Assembly (NCBI GenBank): GCA_012295275.1
Contig: CM022677.1
Span: forward strand, 23,154,253 to 23,216,252
Source of the DNA: Chrysomallon squamiferum
Taxonomy: Eukaryota; Mollusca; Gastropoda; Neomphalida; Peltospiridae
Length of the DNA: 62,000 bases
Reading direction: 5' to 3'
The notes beneath the pieces were generated by a model. The model made no database searches. It saw nothing but the letters and a program-made list of their open reading frames with translations, and had not been told where the DNA came from. The stretch's first letter is position 1. Every line of letters begins with the position of its first letter. The position numbers and the translations under genes were made by a program. This document shows, piece by piece, positions 1-36,047 of this stretch.

Positions 1-3000
1 TCCATGTTGCTGCTATGACAGCCAAAGGAGCAGGACCGTATTCTAAGTGGGTGATTGCTACCACTGACAAAACAGGTATGTTGTTGTTTGCTTTAATACT
101 GTGGACATCCAAAATGTATTGTTAATTGTTAAAACATATTATTATAAACTGTTAAAGATAATTTTTGTAGCTTATTATGCATTATTATAAATAATTTATT
201 GTTAATTTTTATTTAAAGTGTGATACAAAGAAACAGTCTAAGTATAACTTGTTTTATTACTGTTTATATTATTATTATTAATCATCATCACCATTACTAT
301 TATTATGATTATTATTATGATTATTATTATTATTATTATCATTATTTTATTGTTGTTGTTGATATTTTTATGAGCCCAGACAGATCTCCATAAACAATAA
401 AATAATAATTTTTAAAATTATAGACAATTATTCCATGTAGATTTTAAATAATATATCTTAATGATTTATCTTGTTAACAATTTGACTTTTTTTTTTCACA
501 AATGACAGCACCAGAAAGTCCAACCAGAATACAGTTAATCTCAACATCAAATTCAATAACAGTGTGGTGGTCAAAACCTCGCAACATCGGCGTGCCTGTC
601 AATGGTTACATTCTCGGCTATGGCAGATACATCCCAGAAGTGTTCAGAATAATCCTGGGTCCAAATGTTCACATATACACCATAGAAAAATTACGTCAGT
701 CTACTTATGTTTCGTACATGTTGGTTACTGGTTTATCTATGAATTTAAACAATGAACTGGCTCAAATTTTTATATATATATATATATATACATGTGTCTG
801 TGTGTGTGTGTGTGGAATGTCACTAAATATTCATTGTTTCACTGCATAATGTTTCTGGATTCATTTTGCAGAATCTGAATGATATGATTATTATTATTAT
901 TATTTCTGTTTTCACAGTTGTTAACAAAGTTCTGTGTGGGTTTGTTAAGTGAATATTCAGTTAACACTTAGGAATTTTAACACAGGCAGCATAAAAAAAT
1001 CTTGTTGAAAGAGGTGATACAGAGGGATACTGAGTAAATGAGATGTAAGACAGTGTATTGAGTTTTGTGTTTTTTTCCAGGTCAAAACTCAGAGTACATC
1101 ATCAGTGTAAGAGCATTTAATGACATTGGAGAAAGTCATCCGATATTTCTGGTGGGCAAAACTAAAAAAGGTATCTTGTCCATTGTTTTAAATGTCAGCT
1201 ATCTACACAGGGGACATATTTTAGATTGCTTTTGTGAAACATATATTCAAAACAGTTTTGTTTTCTTTATTTATGTTTAACACACACACACACACACAAA
1301 CACAGAAACACACACAAACACAGAAACACACACAAATGCATGCTTATATAATTTAAACCTTTTTATACTAATGCCTGTTTTAGTATAATTATTTTTTGAA
1401 GTTTACAGCAGACATTATATTTAACATTTAATCAATAGTTAGGTAATGTAAACCATTACAGCCATTCCACAGTAAAGACTGTAAATTATTAACAGTTCTT
1501 TACACTGAGTTTTAACTGACTGTTTAAATTATTAACAGTTCTTTACACTGAGTTTTAACTGACTGAGTTTTAACAGTTCTTTACACTGAGTTTTAACTGA
1601 CCGTGTAAATTATTAACAGTTCTTTACACTGAGTTTTAACTGACTGTGTAAATTATTAACAGTTCTTTACACTGAGTTTTAACTGACTGTTTAAATTATT
1701 ATTTTTATCATTAACTTACCTTTGTCTGACCCCCTCCAGCAGTTTACTTTGTTAGCTGGGAATCTTTCATTCCTTCCACTTCCATTTCAATACTTCCTCA
1801 TTAAATAAGTTTGTATTGAAATGTGTTTAAACTGCATCTGCCTAAACTGGAATTCCTCAAAACCAGATAATTTCATTTATTATTTATCTTTAAATGACAT
1901 GCAACAGCTAACTTTTTGGGGGCAGTCATGCCATTAAGCAAACAAACAATTCCAGTTCCAGTTCAGTATATTATTCCAGTTCAGTAAAATATTCAGCATC
2001 CAGTGATTTACTACAATGAAATGTAAACCTCAGTAAACCAAAGACTTTTCCAAACAAGACTTCTTTCATGTTCTCAAAACTTCTCACTTTTGACAAGTTT
2101 TTAGTTTATAACTAATGATTTCTTTTCTAAACTCTTCATTCACTTAGACATGAAAGCCACTTTTCCTCTGAACGCTCCAGTTAACGTGCAGGCTGAGACT
2201 CTGTCACACAGTGAGATTAAGCTGAGCTGGGTTGACCCCAGCCTAGGCAAGCTTCAGAAACAGGTTGATGGACGCTACTACCTGATCCGGTTCTCTGCTG
2301 TCAGTAACGACATCTACCAGTTCGTAAACGCAACCAGGAGTCCATTTGTGATCGACAATCTGATGGTGTTCACCAAGTACGAGTTCTCTGTCCGAGCGGT
2401 CAGAGGAAATGACCACAGTGGCTGGAGTCTGCCTCAGTTCAGTAAGACTTTTCTTGCAGGTAAAACAAATTTATTATTGTCATAGTGGATTTTATAATAT
2501 TTAGAAAGAATGAAAGAAAAATATATTTTGTGTAATTGTGCGCGTTGACTATAAATGAGATTTGTAAAAAAATTAAATTTAAATATAAAGCTTAGAGAAA
2601 ATTATTTTAAAACATTTTTGTTTTGAAAACAACCAAATTACATGACACAAAAGAATAAAAATAGTAACAAAAACATTGTGTTTAAAAAAAAATTTTAAAT
2701 TTTTATATTTAGAGCACAAGAATACAAAAACTGTCTTAGAATATCAATGTATTTGTTTTTAATGTATTTTTAACAATGACAGCTCCCTTTGATGCTCCGC
2801 GTGAACTGACACTGCTCACAGACTCAAACAACCCCACAAGTCTGACTCTTACATGGCTGCCACCAAAAACTCCAAACGGAATCATAGAAGGTTACATTAT
2901 TTAGTTCAAAATGTTACATTCTTTTAGTAGTATTTTATATATATTCATCTACCACATACCCCAAAAATACATTAATTGTTATTTTCATTCACTTTATTTT

Positions 3001-5903
3001 TAACAACTGACAAAAATAATAATAATAATATTATTTACAACAAAAAAATAATATAATGATGATGATGATGATGATGATGATGATAACAAAACAACAATAC
3101 CAACAGTCACAGCAAAAGCACTCATCACAATAATGATTTTGTTTTCAGAATATTTTCTGTACCAAACTTCTGATCCTTCACTGGAACTGAAATACTGGGT
3201 TGTTGAAACAATATCAGGAACAAAGTTGATGAAAACCATACACAACATGACACCACATACCAGACTGTATTTCAGAATCCAGGCAAGAAATGTTGCAGGT
3301 TATGGCCCTTTGTCGGAAATCATCATCTACAGCCCTTTAAGAGGTAGAAAAACCTTTCAGATTTTGAAAAATATTTGTGAAGGAAGTTTGTAGAAGAAAG
3401 AAATAAAGAAAACTAAAAGTGTATTCTGTTGTCCAAGATTAATTTAAAAAAAATGTAGCCATCAACACATTAGCTAAAGATAATTGTTTTATTTCTTCAA
3501 TTATTATATTACCATTATTAATTTTATTATTAGGTATCCTATTACTTTAATTATTAGTATTTTAATTATCACTGTTACCTTATTACCTTAATTATTACTT
3601 TAATTATTACTATGACCTATTATTGGTTAAATTATTGCTGTTACCTGTTATCACTTTAATCACTAAGAATAAACATAACAAACATGTGTTGTAGAATCTA
3701 CTGCTGCTCCTTCCAATGTGAGAGTGAGTGCTTTGAACACAAACAGATCAACATCGGTAGAGGTCAGCTGGGACGTGCCTGAGAAACCAACATCTCACAT
3801 AGCAGGTTGGCACTGACACACACATTTGTATGTAGTAAACCCTTTGTCATAACTCAGACCAGTGTACGTTCCATTTAGCAAACAGAACATTGATGAGTTA
3901 ATTTCTTTATGTCTCAAGCAAATTAGATTTTAATGGATAATGTAATTCACTCAGTGATTAATAGCAGGTTGGCACTGACACACACATTTGTAAATCCTTT
4001 GTCATAACTCAAACCAGTGTACTTTGGATTTAGCAAACAGAACATTGATGAGTTAATTCCTTTATGTCTCAACCAGATGAGATTTTAATGTAATTCACTC
4101 AGTGATTAATAGGCTATATTAACAGAGGATTGATCTCCCTTTTACACACAACACACACACACACAAGACACACACACGACACATACACACACACACACAT
4201 GCTACCTGTGCACAGACATGCATTCAAACATACATTCACACAAACACAACCATACACCCACACACACAAAGTCATTGCACATTCAAGTTTTGATTAAACC
4301 AAAATTAAACCAAAATATTTCTTCCACCATCTTACCCTTTCCAGACTAATTCTGAAATAGATATTGTTTGGTTTAGATGAATATGAAACTTCATTCATTT
4401 ATCCTTTACTTCATTCATTTCTTCTTTCCTTCCCAGGTTACATCGTGTATTACAGAGAACTGACACCAGACGTGGAAGCAGACGAAAATGACACGGATGA
4501 CCTGTCCTGGATGGTCCACGACGAGCGTGGATTGTCAACCGTCATCCTTGACCTTGAATATAACATGACCTATGAGTTCAAGGTTGGTGCAAGGTATTCT
4601 GGTGGCTTTGGTCCAGTGTCTGAGGTAGTGATGTACACAACTCCAGTGAAAGGTGAGGAGGAATGGTTTAACAAATGGTGTAAAGAATGGCTAAAGGAAA
4701 CAAAGAAGTGTTTAACATCTCTGTGATATGTAGAGATTGGTGGATTGCAGGATCTACTCTTAGCAACAGATCTTTTTAGATTTTTCATTGTTTCATCATT
4801 AATTTTGTTCCATGTGTAAACTCTAAATTATACAGATTCATTACTGACATAGAAAGTTGGGTAAAGTTTTTTTCAAAGGTGACTGTTTGAAATACTTATT
4901 TCTGCCAAGAATCCACACAAAACATTTTAAAAAGAAAATGGTTAAATTTCTGTTTTCATGTAAAGGATTACTGTTCAAGAGCAAATTATATTGTCTACTT
5001 TCAATAAAATATAACTGTAAAGCATCAGGTAGTTTAAAAATAATCAACTTTATTTATTATTTTATTATTGTTAGTTATTTTTATTACATAAATATTAATT
5101 ATTATTTATTACTTTTGTTATTATTTAGATGAAGAAATGATGGAATCAAAAGAGAATATATATGAAGATGGTGAGTTACAAATACAAAATTTGTCTTGAA
5201 CTTAATTTATTTTTAATTTCTTTCTAGTTAGATTTTTCTTAAGAATTTATTAAACTGGGGTTGTCAGAGGATTTGTTACTTACACATATACTGAACCAAC
5301 ACACACACATAAATTATAAATCATTATAATCTGTATTTAAAATCTCTACAATAAGAAAAAGAAAAAGAAACAAAAATTATTTTATTTTATCTTTATAATT
5401 TTTTCTTTTATGGTTTTCACCTTAAATTTAGCTTGTTCTTTTTTTCTTCATCTTAAATGTAGGTTATAATTATTTTTTTTTTTTTTTAGATGTCACTGAT
5501 TCTGTGCCCATGTCACCATCAGAAATAACAGCAGAGGGCGCCACTAATTCAATACGTCTAGCATGGGTTGCTCCCCCTGTGAACAGGTCAGCTGAGGTCG
5601 AGTTCTACAGACTGGGATATGGAGAGTTGTTTCCCAACAGTACACAGATTGATGTGAACGCCACAGAAAGCTTTTACATCATTGAAAACCTTAGTGAGTT
5701 CTTGCCTAATACACGGAGAAAGAGAGAAATTAGTTTTGTCATAGTGTTTGTTTGTGTGTGTTAGAGAGATGTGAAGTCTGAACCTTAGAATTGGTATTTT
5801 GTTTATACATTTTGAACAGGAAAAAGATAAAAGGGGATGAAGTATTTGGTAGACAGAAGTAAAAATGAATAGTGCTGTTAACTGAGTAAAATATATATAT
5901 ATC

Positions 5904-5995
<92 letters not shown>

Positions 5996-6171
5996 CAACG
6001 TCTATAATGTAAGATAAGAACTGGTACTTGTTTCTGTGTTTGTTTGTTCCTGTATTAATCATGTTGATCACTGTTTCAGCACCTAACACCATGTACAGTG
6101 TTTCAGTTGAAGCAGCAAACAGTCATGGTTCAAGTGAACCAGTTATCACTACTGTTATGACAACATCATGA
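1..6171 (+). CDS. Tandem fibronectin type III domain protein, 3' part of gene (5' end outside window)
   Basis: Coding exons read as <1-75, 509-694, 1081-1170, 2148-2459, 2783-2890, 3149-3343, 3695-3805, 4437-4652, 5129-5170, 5490-5693 and 6080-6171 (TGA at 6169-6171). All junctions are GT-AG and phase 1. They encode the end of one FN3 domain (GAGPYSKWVIATT) and five more, each with the usual early Trp (VWWSKP, LSWVDP, LTWLPP, VSWDVP, LAWVAP) and a late Tyr-x-hydrophobic-x-Val-x-Ala segment (EYIISVRAFN, YEFSVRAVRG). FN3 domain 3 is one exon (2148-2459); the others are split by one intron. The 42-nt exon 5129-5170 is an acidic linker (DEEMMESKENIYED). The protein stops right after the last FN3 (VMTTS) with no transmembrane segment, so this transcript would be secreted or peripheral. 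FN3 arrays of this kind occur in adhesion and guidance proteins. The name cannot be set without the N-terminal part. Confidence 0.85.
1485..1700. repeat. Minisatellite in an FN3-gene intron
   Basis: About five copies of a unit of roughly 43 bp built on ATTAACAGTTCTTTACACTG and AGTTTTAACTGACTGT, with one shortened copy. Confidence 0.85.
3801..4110. repeat. Tandem duplication that includes an exon edge and donor site
   Basis: The segment beginning TAGCAG|GTTGGCACTGACA at the end of the exon 3695-3805 recurs from about 3962 at a spacing of about 160 bp, with the same following sequence (CATAACTC, AGCAAACAGAACATTGATGA). The second copy brings a spare 5' splice site inside the intron. Confidence 0.8.
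5905..5991. repeat. (GA)n microsatellite
   Basis: Uninterrupted GA dinucleotides in the last intron of the FN3 gene. Confidence 0.95.
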
Positions 6172-6794
6172 GATACTGTTGTTTCAGGTTTGATTTTTTT
6201 TTTTTTTTTGTCTTTTATTTCTGTAATACTGTAATTTCAGTTTTTTATAAACTTTATGTAAATTTTAATATTGTTTAACTGAATCAGTTATTATGAATGT
6301 TATGATTCTCAATAAACAAAAGTCCAAATAATAAAAAGTTAATAATTTAAAAAATAATAATAAAACATGCACAAGAACTGAAGAACTAGTAATAGCCTCT
6401 AATTAATTATATAATTAATTAATATTACATACTGCCCATATTTGTGAAAAACAGATATATTTTAGTTTTTCTACTCACATGATAGTTTTAATTATTCCAT
6501 TCTTTACTTACTTATTTCAATGGTTATTTATTTATTTAGTTAAAGTTTTCTACTCACTTTACATAATATATTTCATAATTTATTTTCAGTTCACCTTACC
6601 CTCTACCTCACAACCTACTTAACTATTTCAGCCACACTGCACACACTTTATCCAATCACAGTAAGGTAGTTCAGCTACAGCCAATCAAAAGTGTTGACAC
6701 ATCTGCGTAACAGCCAATTGTATATTCCAATGTGGACTTCTGAAATATGATTGACATAACTGTAAAATATGCCTGCTGAACAGTGCTTAATAAA
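6172..6794 (+). terminator. 3' UTR and poly(A) signals of the FN3 gene
   Basis: After the TGA the sequence is AT-rich and non-coding. AATAAA occurs at 6311-6316 and again at 6789-6794. The second is followed by a T-rich stretch from about 6808 (TTTTGTTTTTGTTTTTCTG), the usual arrangement of a cleavage site. The 3' UTR would be about 140 or 620 nt depending on which is used. Confidence 0.5.
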
Positions 6795-7219
6795 TTCTGC
6801 TGATGGTTATTTTGTTTTTGTTTTTCTGTCTAGTCAGCTTATTTATTTTAATATTTCATAGGCTTCTTTCACAGTTGCTTCTACCTAACAAATAGATGTT
6901 AACTGTCCCTTCTAAAAATTCCAATATCTAAAACTATTTTTATATCCGAAATTAGTGATTTTGATTTTGGATGGTTTACCACATATATAAATTTTGTACT
7001 TGGATCTCCATTATATTTCAAAATCTAAAAGATTCCAGTCCACTTAAGGTGCATTAGGTCACTGGATCAATCCTACTAGTGTTTTTCTTGTTCCAGCTAG
7101 ATCTTTACAACTGCTGAACCAGACAAAGAAATACTGATCAAATTATATAACATGTTCAAAATTTTGATTTTTAAAAATGAGATATAATTGGTAAAATTAG
7201 AAGACAGAATTATAATTTT

Positions 7220-7251
<32 letters not shown>

Positions 7252-7412
7252 TGAATTGGTTACAACATGCTTGCCTTTACAAAAATATATATAATAAAAA
7301 ATATATGATAGTACATAGCTGCCTTATGGAACAGAAAATAAATGTATAGCATTTATATTGACTAAAAATAAAATGCGGGTTGAAAAGGAAAAAGTGCATT
7401 CAGTTTTAAATT
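6795..7412. other. Convergent spacer between the FN3 and GH20 genes
   Basis: No coding potential seen. A (TTTA)n run at about 7217-7247 provides several AATAAA motifs on the minus strand about 170 nt past the GH20 stop codon. These are the likely poly(A) signals of that gene. The two converging transcripts therefore end within roughly 0.4 kb of each other. Confidence 0.45.
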
Positions 7413-20309
<12,897 letters not shown>

Positions 20310-20353
20310 TTCTCGTCGTTCAAACCCGTTTTGTGTTTTGTCTCTTATTATTC

Positions 20354-20360
20354 ATTTATA
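20354..20360 (-). promoter_or_regulatory. Candidate TATA box of the GH20 gene
   Basis: The minus strand reads TATAAAT here, 45-51 nt upstream of the signal-peptide ATG (20309-20307). This predicts a start site near 20327 and a very short 5' UTR. A direct repeat (GAGACAACC GAGACAAC, 20371-20387) lies just upstream. Position and motif only. Confidence 0.3.
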
Positions 20361-20750
20361 CTTAAAAACCGAGACAACCGAGACAACAATTGTTGTTCCC
20401 TGATAGGTCAGAGTTCACGTCAGGCTGAGGGAGGGAGGTATACAAACCATGTGGTACCCGGCAGAAACATTCTAACTCGTGTGTTTTGTAAATACAGGAA
20501 TATTGTTTTAATATTTATAAGTAGGTCTCGTTTCCGCGGAAAGTTGGTTGATGGTTTTGTCGTGTGCCACATGTGTAGTTATTTTATATATGCGACGACG
20601 TTGAAAGACAGAAAGTACAGATGTGTTAACCTGTACATTAATTAGTCGAGTTAATGCGTATTTCATGATATCTGATTAAAACGAAAACAATAACTGCAAT
20701 TGTTGCTGTAGCAATAGTGGTTAATAGAGTAGTACAGCAGCAGTAGTAGC

Positions 20751-20787
<37 letters not shown>

Positions 20788-21773
20788 ATGATGGTAGCAG
20801 CAATATCAGTGATAATATTTATAGTAGCTGCAGTAGCAGTAACTATTTGTTGTAATGGTGGTGGTACGTAAATATAGCAGAAGTGCTAATTAACTCCCTT
20901 GTTTATAACAAAAGCTAAGAGGAGTTATTTACCTTGTTGCGTATCTTAAAACTGATTAAATGAACGCTAAGAGAATAAAATCTTTGATGACGTTTTATTC
21001 AGTTACTATTTTTATCTCTTTTTTTCTTTATATTAAAACAAAATTTAAATTTGTTTATAATGAAATCTTAGGACTTCGAGACTGGAAACGGTCAGCTTTA
21101 ATGATTATTATTTTATCACTTTATTTAAACTTTATTAAGTTTATTTGTTTGTTTATTTATAACTTGTTTAAAACATCATTTACTGCAACAAACAAAATGT
21201 ATTAATGGAAGAGTACTTATAATAGAAGCAGTAGTAAAAGTAGAATACTAACTAGTACAATACAAATACATGTATGAAGTACAGGTGTTTCTTGTACATT
21301 ATCAATATTCTGGTATTATTGTATTATACAGGAAAACCTATTAAAAACAAAGACAAGTTTTATATACAGTTTTTTATTTCATAAAATAATCTGTATATAT
21401 AATGGTTTTGTAGAATATTTACATAAGAACTAGCTAAATAAGACTAATAAATTTAATAATAATATAATCATATATTATTAACATCTAACAATAATAATTA
21501 TAATAAAGATAATAATAATAATAAGTACAATAACTCTTATAAATAATAGTAATAAAAATTGCGAAAATTAAAAATGCCCCAATGTAAATAAAATAATATT
21601 AACATTTTTCACAGCCTCCAAACTGAACACTTTTCTGAGTTTTTACTTCTGAAGCAATTTATAAACAAAATGGAAGAAAACTGAAACATGTCAGTTGAAT
21701 TTTTGTATATATCTGTGTGTTTGTGTGTGTGTGTGTGTGTGTTTGTGTTTGTGTGTGTATGTGTATGTGTATG

Positions 21774-21809
<36 letters not shown>

Positions 21810-23395
21810 CTTGTATGGATGTTTGTAAATGTGCACATGAAAAACTATTTACAATTTTAATTACAATAATAATAATAATATATATATATTCTCTGTACAA
21901 AACAAAAGTTATTTTATAATGTAAAAATACAGCATATATTCAGTTATACATTTTAACAATAAATGCAGATAAACAAGAAATGATTAAAATAGACATAGAT
22001 TATGGGAAAAGATAAAAGTCTACAAATTTAAAACACCTTGTTGAAAAACTTATCTTTCAAGAGAAAGAATATATAGATAAATTTGAAATATAATAAAAAT
22101 TTATAATATATAAAAAATCTAGATTATATCTTTATATATAAAGAATTGTGGAGAAGTTACTTGTGTCATGCTTATTTAACATTCTCAAAGGACAAACAGC
22201 TCCCATTTTTATTTTAGTGTGCCTAAACTGGAATTCTGATTTGGGACAAACTATAATACAATCAGCTAAATTAAAATATACTAACATCTACATTACTAAT
22301 TACTATTATTTTTATTTATCTACATAATTATTGGCCTAACATCATTATTAGTATTTTTTTTAAATTACATTTTCATTTTTAAAATTTGTCTTTCTTCATT
22401 TTTTTTAATTTCTGTTTTTTTAAATCTATTTTTATTTTAATTTTAATTTTTATTTTAATAATTTAAATTATAAAAATAAAAATAAATTTCAGATGTTCTG
22501 ATTCACTGAGCTGATATCTGAGTTAACTAGACATTTGTCTGTATTGAGCATAATTCTTTGGTAACATGAAAAAATATCAATAACTGAATACAGTTTATAA
22601 ATATCTGTAGTCATGATGTCACATGATGTCACTGACCAATCTACACTAAACTTAGTGATGATGATGACATCATAACTCCAGTTGTGAAAAGTTAAAAAAT
22701 GACCAGATTTTTGTAAGTATAATTATTAATGATAACAAATTGTTTTAAAAATAATTTTGAAGGAGAAAGAATATTAAAACCAGTTTCAATTTAGAACTTG
22801 ATGTAATGAAATCAGATTTTTGTCTACAAAACAGTTAATCAGTTTTATTTCTTAAAATACACATCTAATGCTGGGTTATCTAAAAACAACAACAATGTTA
22901 GTATGTTAGTAAGTGACAAAAGATTGCTGTTATATGATTCAGTATGTAGGTATGATACCTATATTTGAGAAATCTATGTGGTAATTATAAATTAATTTTA
23001 TTAATGTATACTCAACCCACTTTGTCTATGGTTTTTATATCCGTGGTTAATAAACAATTAAAAACAACTACAATACAATAAATTATATTCTTATTGGTGG
23101 TAATCAAATTTCCGTAGAGCTAAAATTTGCATGGGAATTTAACACTGTTAATATATATATATTTATATAGTTTGGATTTCAAGTTATGAATATGTAAAGG
23201 ATAAAATAATAAAAGTTAATACGTAGAAATGCACTGAACATACGTGGAACATTTAATGTGACATCATGGAACCACTGGTCCAGTATGAGCTTTAGTTATT
23301 AGAAATACCTAACAAAGAAATGTTGGCAGTGGAATAGTAAAATTGTTATCACAAGTAAAGAGATTAAAACAGAAAACAAATTAATTTTTGTTTGT
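20361..23395. other. Spacer between the GH20 promoter and the RAB27 stop; probably includes the RAB27 3' UTR
   Basis: No coding exon recognised on either strand. Contents are a (GTA/GCA)n-type trinucleotide run near 20730-20790, a (GT)n/(TA)n tract at 21714-21810, and long AT-rich low-complexity sequence. Minus-strand AATAAA candidates exist (for example near 21371), but I cannot choose the RAB27 poly(A) site. Confidence 0.4.
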
Positions 23396-32209
<8,814 letters not shown>

Positions 32210-32705
32210 CTAACTGAAAAAAGTGTTTTATTCATTATTTTATTTATTTATTTATTTATTTATATTTGTAATTATTTTTTTTTTTTAAATGATAATTAAA
32301 ATGTGCATGATAGATGGATTAATGGAGGTATGAATTTGATGTAGTTATTTCAATATGATTTAATTATGGACAAAATGTTATTTCATAAGACATTTTCACA
32401 AGTAAAACTAATTACCTACATAATGTATGTACAGACAGCAGGATACTGATAGATAAATGTGAAGTGAAGGAAGAAAAGACAGATGAATCAGTGATGCAGA
32501 TTAACTGATGGATAGAATAGATGAATACAGAAAGATTAATAGATTAAATGGAAATAAAATTGAGTCTTGGATAATTTACAGTAATCTACTGTTATATTTG
32601 ATAATCAACTGTTGTGTAGACTTGTATAATAATCTCATTACTGTACAGCAATCTACATCATTGTACAATAATCTATGTAACTGATGTGTCACTATACTAC
32701 AATAT

Positions 32706-32900
32706 CATTACTGTAGTCAAATACACCACTGTACAATAATATCATTACTGTACAGTCATTTACACCACTGTACAATATCATTACTGTACAGTCATTTACA
32801 CCACTGTACAATAATATCATTACTGTACAGTCATTTACACCACTGTACAATAATATCATTACTGTACAGTCATTTACACCACTGTACAATAATATCATTA
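32706..32900. repeat. 39-bp minisatellite
   Basis: About five copies of a unit starting TCATTACTGTACAGTCATTT, one of them 3 bp shorter. The multiple-of-three period leaves an artefactual open frame. Confidence 0.85.
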
Positions 32901-33175
32901 ATGTACAGCAAGCTACTTAATCAATAATATATTTACTGAAGTGACCTTGTATGTTAATTGTTATTTCTGTACAGCAGTCTACTGCAGTCTACTTCATTGT
33001 AAAATAATCTACACACTCAGTCTACAGTTAAGCTGACGAGGGAAAACATCAGGTGAGATTACTGAAATGTTGTCAGATCACCAGACTAAGAAAAGTTAAT
33101 CAGATTAATTCAATGTAACCTCGGAAATTACTGTCTGGACACCCACACAAGTGAAACAGCAATAATAATAATAAC

Positions 33176-33257
<82 letters not shown>

Positions 33258-33360
33258 GAAATAGTAATAATAATAATAATAGTAATAACAACAATAAACA
33301 TTAGTAGTAGTAGTAATAATAGTAATAGTAATAATAATAATAGTAATAGTAATAATAATA

Positions 33361-33402
<42 letters not shown>

Positions 33403-33735
33403 TTAACAACAACAATAATAATAACAATATATTTAATATTTTACTACTGTTGTTTTGGTTAGTAATTTAAAATAAAATGAACAAACATCAAATTACTGAT
33501 AAATAAATTTTTACTTTAAATAATATACTGTTACAGTTGAATATAGAGATTTTGTTCAAGTTCATGTAGTTTATTAAAATTAACAAGCTGTTGTTTTTCT
33601 GCCTTGTTTGAATTGATCAGCTGACACAGATTAAAACAGATTTACTGTTTTTTTTAACCTCTGAAATCAAGTGTCAGTGAAGTGAAATGTTGTTATTAAA
33701 GTTATTCTTGCTGTTGTAGTAGTAGTAGTATTGGT

Positions 33736-33790
<55 letters not shown>

Positions 33791-33944
33791 TGATATATCT
33801 ATTATTATATTTTACGAGGTGAATGTAATGAGACATTCTAGTTTTATGTGATATTTCATATTCACAAGTGACAGCTGTTCTAATACAGTTCATGTTTACA
33901 AGCTGACAGTTTTACAGACTGGTGTGTGTATTTGTCTATAAACA

Positions 33945-33988
<44 letters not shown>

Positions 33989-35389
33989 TACTTTAACATT
34001 ATTAACTCACTAATGTTTTTATCAATATCTACTGAACTATGCTGTCTGATATTATATTTTAATTTAGTCACAATTCATATTTTATTCAACCTTGCAGAAT
34101 ATTTTTTTTTCAGAATTCTGACAACATTCTGTCATTCTGAGCAATCTTATTCAGATTTTTTTCAGACATATTTTAAAGTACTGAATAACACACCGACAAA
34201 AACGATGAAATTTAGCTACTTTCTAAAAAAACACTTTTTGATGTAAAATGATATTTAATGTGACATTTCCATCTGCAGTCACTGACAGAGTCATAAAAAA
34301 TGTATCAAACAGGCACACGACATTTTCTACAATTGTCTGAGCTGACAAAACCATTTTAACAAGCCTCTGGAGAGAGTGAATAAAACACATTTAAATATTT
34401 TATACACTGTCACAGATCATTTTTGTCTTGTTTTCATGTAATGTTAAATCTATTTATTTGTGATTTGTGTCTGTATGTATGTGTGTAATGTAAGAATGTG
34501 AATGCAAAATGCCTGTGCATATCAGCATGAGTGTATTTTCATACACTCCATAAACATGTAATAAAATAAACACATAAAATACTGATAATAGAGAAAGCAA
34601 TTACAAAGCTGTAAGTTAAACAGCTGTTACTATTAATTGCTTACTGATGTGTAACATTCTGGCTCAGACACTGATGTTACTCATAGCAAGATTAACAAAT
34701 ATACAAGTACAGAAAAATAAGAAAGCAAAAATAAATAAATAAATAAAGCTATATTAATAAATAAAATAAATAAATAAATAAATAAATAATTAACTAACTA
34801 ACTAAATAAATAAATAAAGATAAATTAATAAATAGAATAAATAAATTAAAAAATAATTAAAAATAACTAAATAAAAAAAAAAAAAAAATTAAAATAACTA
34901 AATAAAGATAAAATAATAAATACATAAATAACTAACTAAATAAATAAATAAATAAATAAGATAAGCAATGGCTGAATGAATGAGTATTAATTTCAAGTTT
35001 TTATTGAGTAATGTGCCAGTGTTTTAACTTACAGTGACATACTTTACAGCAGTTTACATTTGAGAACAGACAAAACAACATTACAGAGTTAAAAATCACA
35101 GAAAACACAAACTAAAACAACAGTGTGGAGTAATTTTTATTATAAAACAAAACAAGAGATTAGCAGTGCAGAATTACAATTTGTAACAAACTACAAGAAG
35201 AAGAAGAGATGCTAAAACAAAGGAAACAGAGAAAGACTACATGACCAGAAATAAAAATAAACAATCCTATGACAACACAGAATACAAAACAACACACTTA
35301 GAATAAAAACCAGAGTAAAAAAAATTAAAAAATTATTATTATTTTGCTGGAATAATATATTAGAAAAGAACAATGATGTTAGAAAATAA

Positions 35390-35505
35390 GAAAATCACTG
35401 AAAAGAACAGAATATAACACAATCTTAGAACAAAAGAACAGACAATAAGAAAAGCACTGAAAAGAACAGAATATAACACAATCTTAGAACAAAAGAACAG
35501 ACATA
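35390..35505. repeat. Two-copy direct repeat of about 63 bp
   Basis: The segment AGCACTGAAAAGAACAGAAT with TAACACAATCTTAGAACAAA is repeated once with near identity. Confidence 0.75.
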
Positions 35506-36047
35506 AAAACACCATGAAACTCTAGAACTCAGAACAACAAGGGAATAAAAGATGAGAACATAAGAAAATCAATGTAAAAGAACACTGTTCAAAATATACT
35601 AGAACAACAATATAACCGTATAACAAGATATTAAAAGAAAATACAGAATTAGAACATGTGGTCTATAAAAAGCAACACAACATAACATAAAATGACACCA
35701 GAACAACAGAAAAATGACACAGAGAATAAGAACAGAAATACAAACAACACCATGCAACAGTACACTTGAACCCAGATCTCACTAAAATATACAAGAATAT
35801 AAGAAAATCAGACACTTTAAAACAAGATACTAGAACAACAACACAAGAAACTGGTAAGAAATAAAAAACAGAAATATAAAGAACACCATCATAAACAAGA
35901 CAGCAGAGAAAAACACACCAGAATAAGAGAGAAGATCTTCAGAATGTAAAAAGAATTGCAAAGAGCACAACACTAAAACAACAACATCAGCCAAAACGGC
36001 ATCACTTCACAACAGGAAAAACGACGTTGAACACTTTGCATTTTTAC

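Noticed and set aside
20331-20645. Plus-strand frame of 104 codons near the GH20 promoter
   Set aside because: No recognisable motif; it overlaps the likely promoter and lacks coding-like composition.
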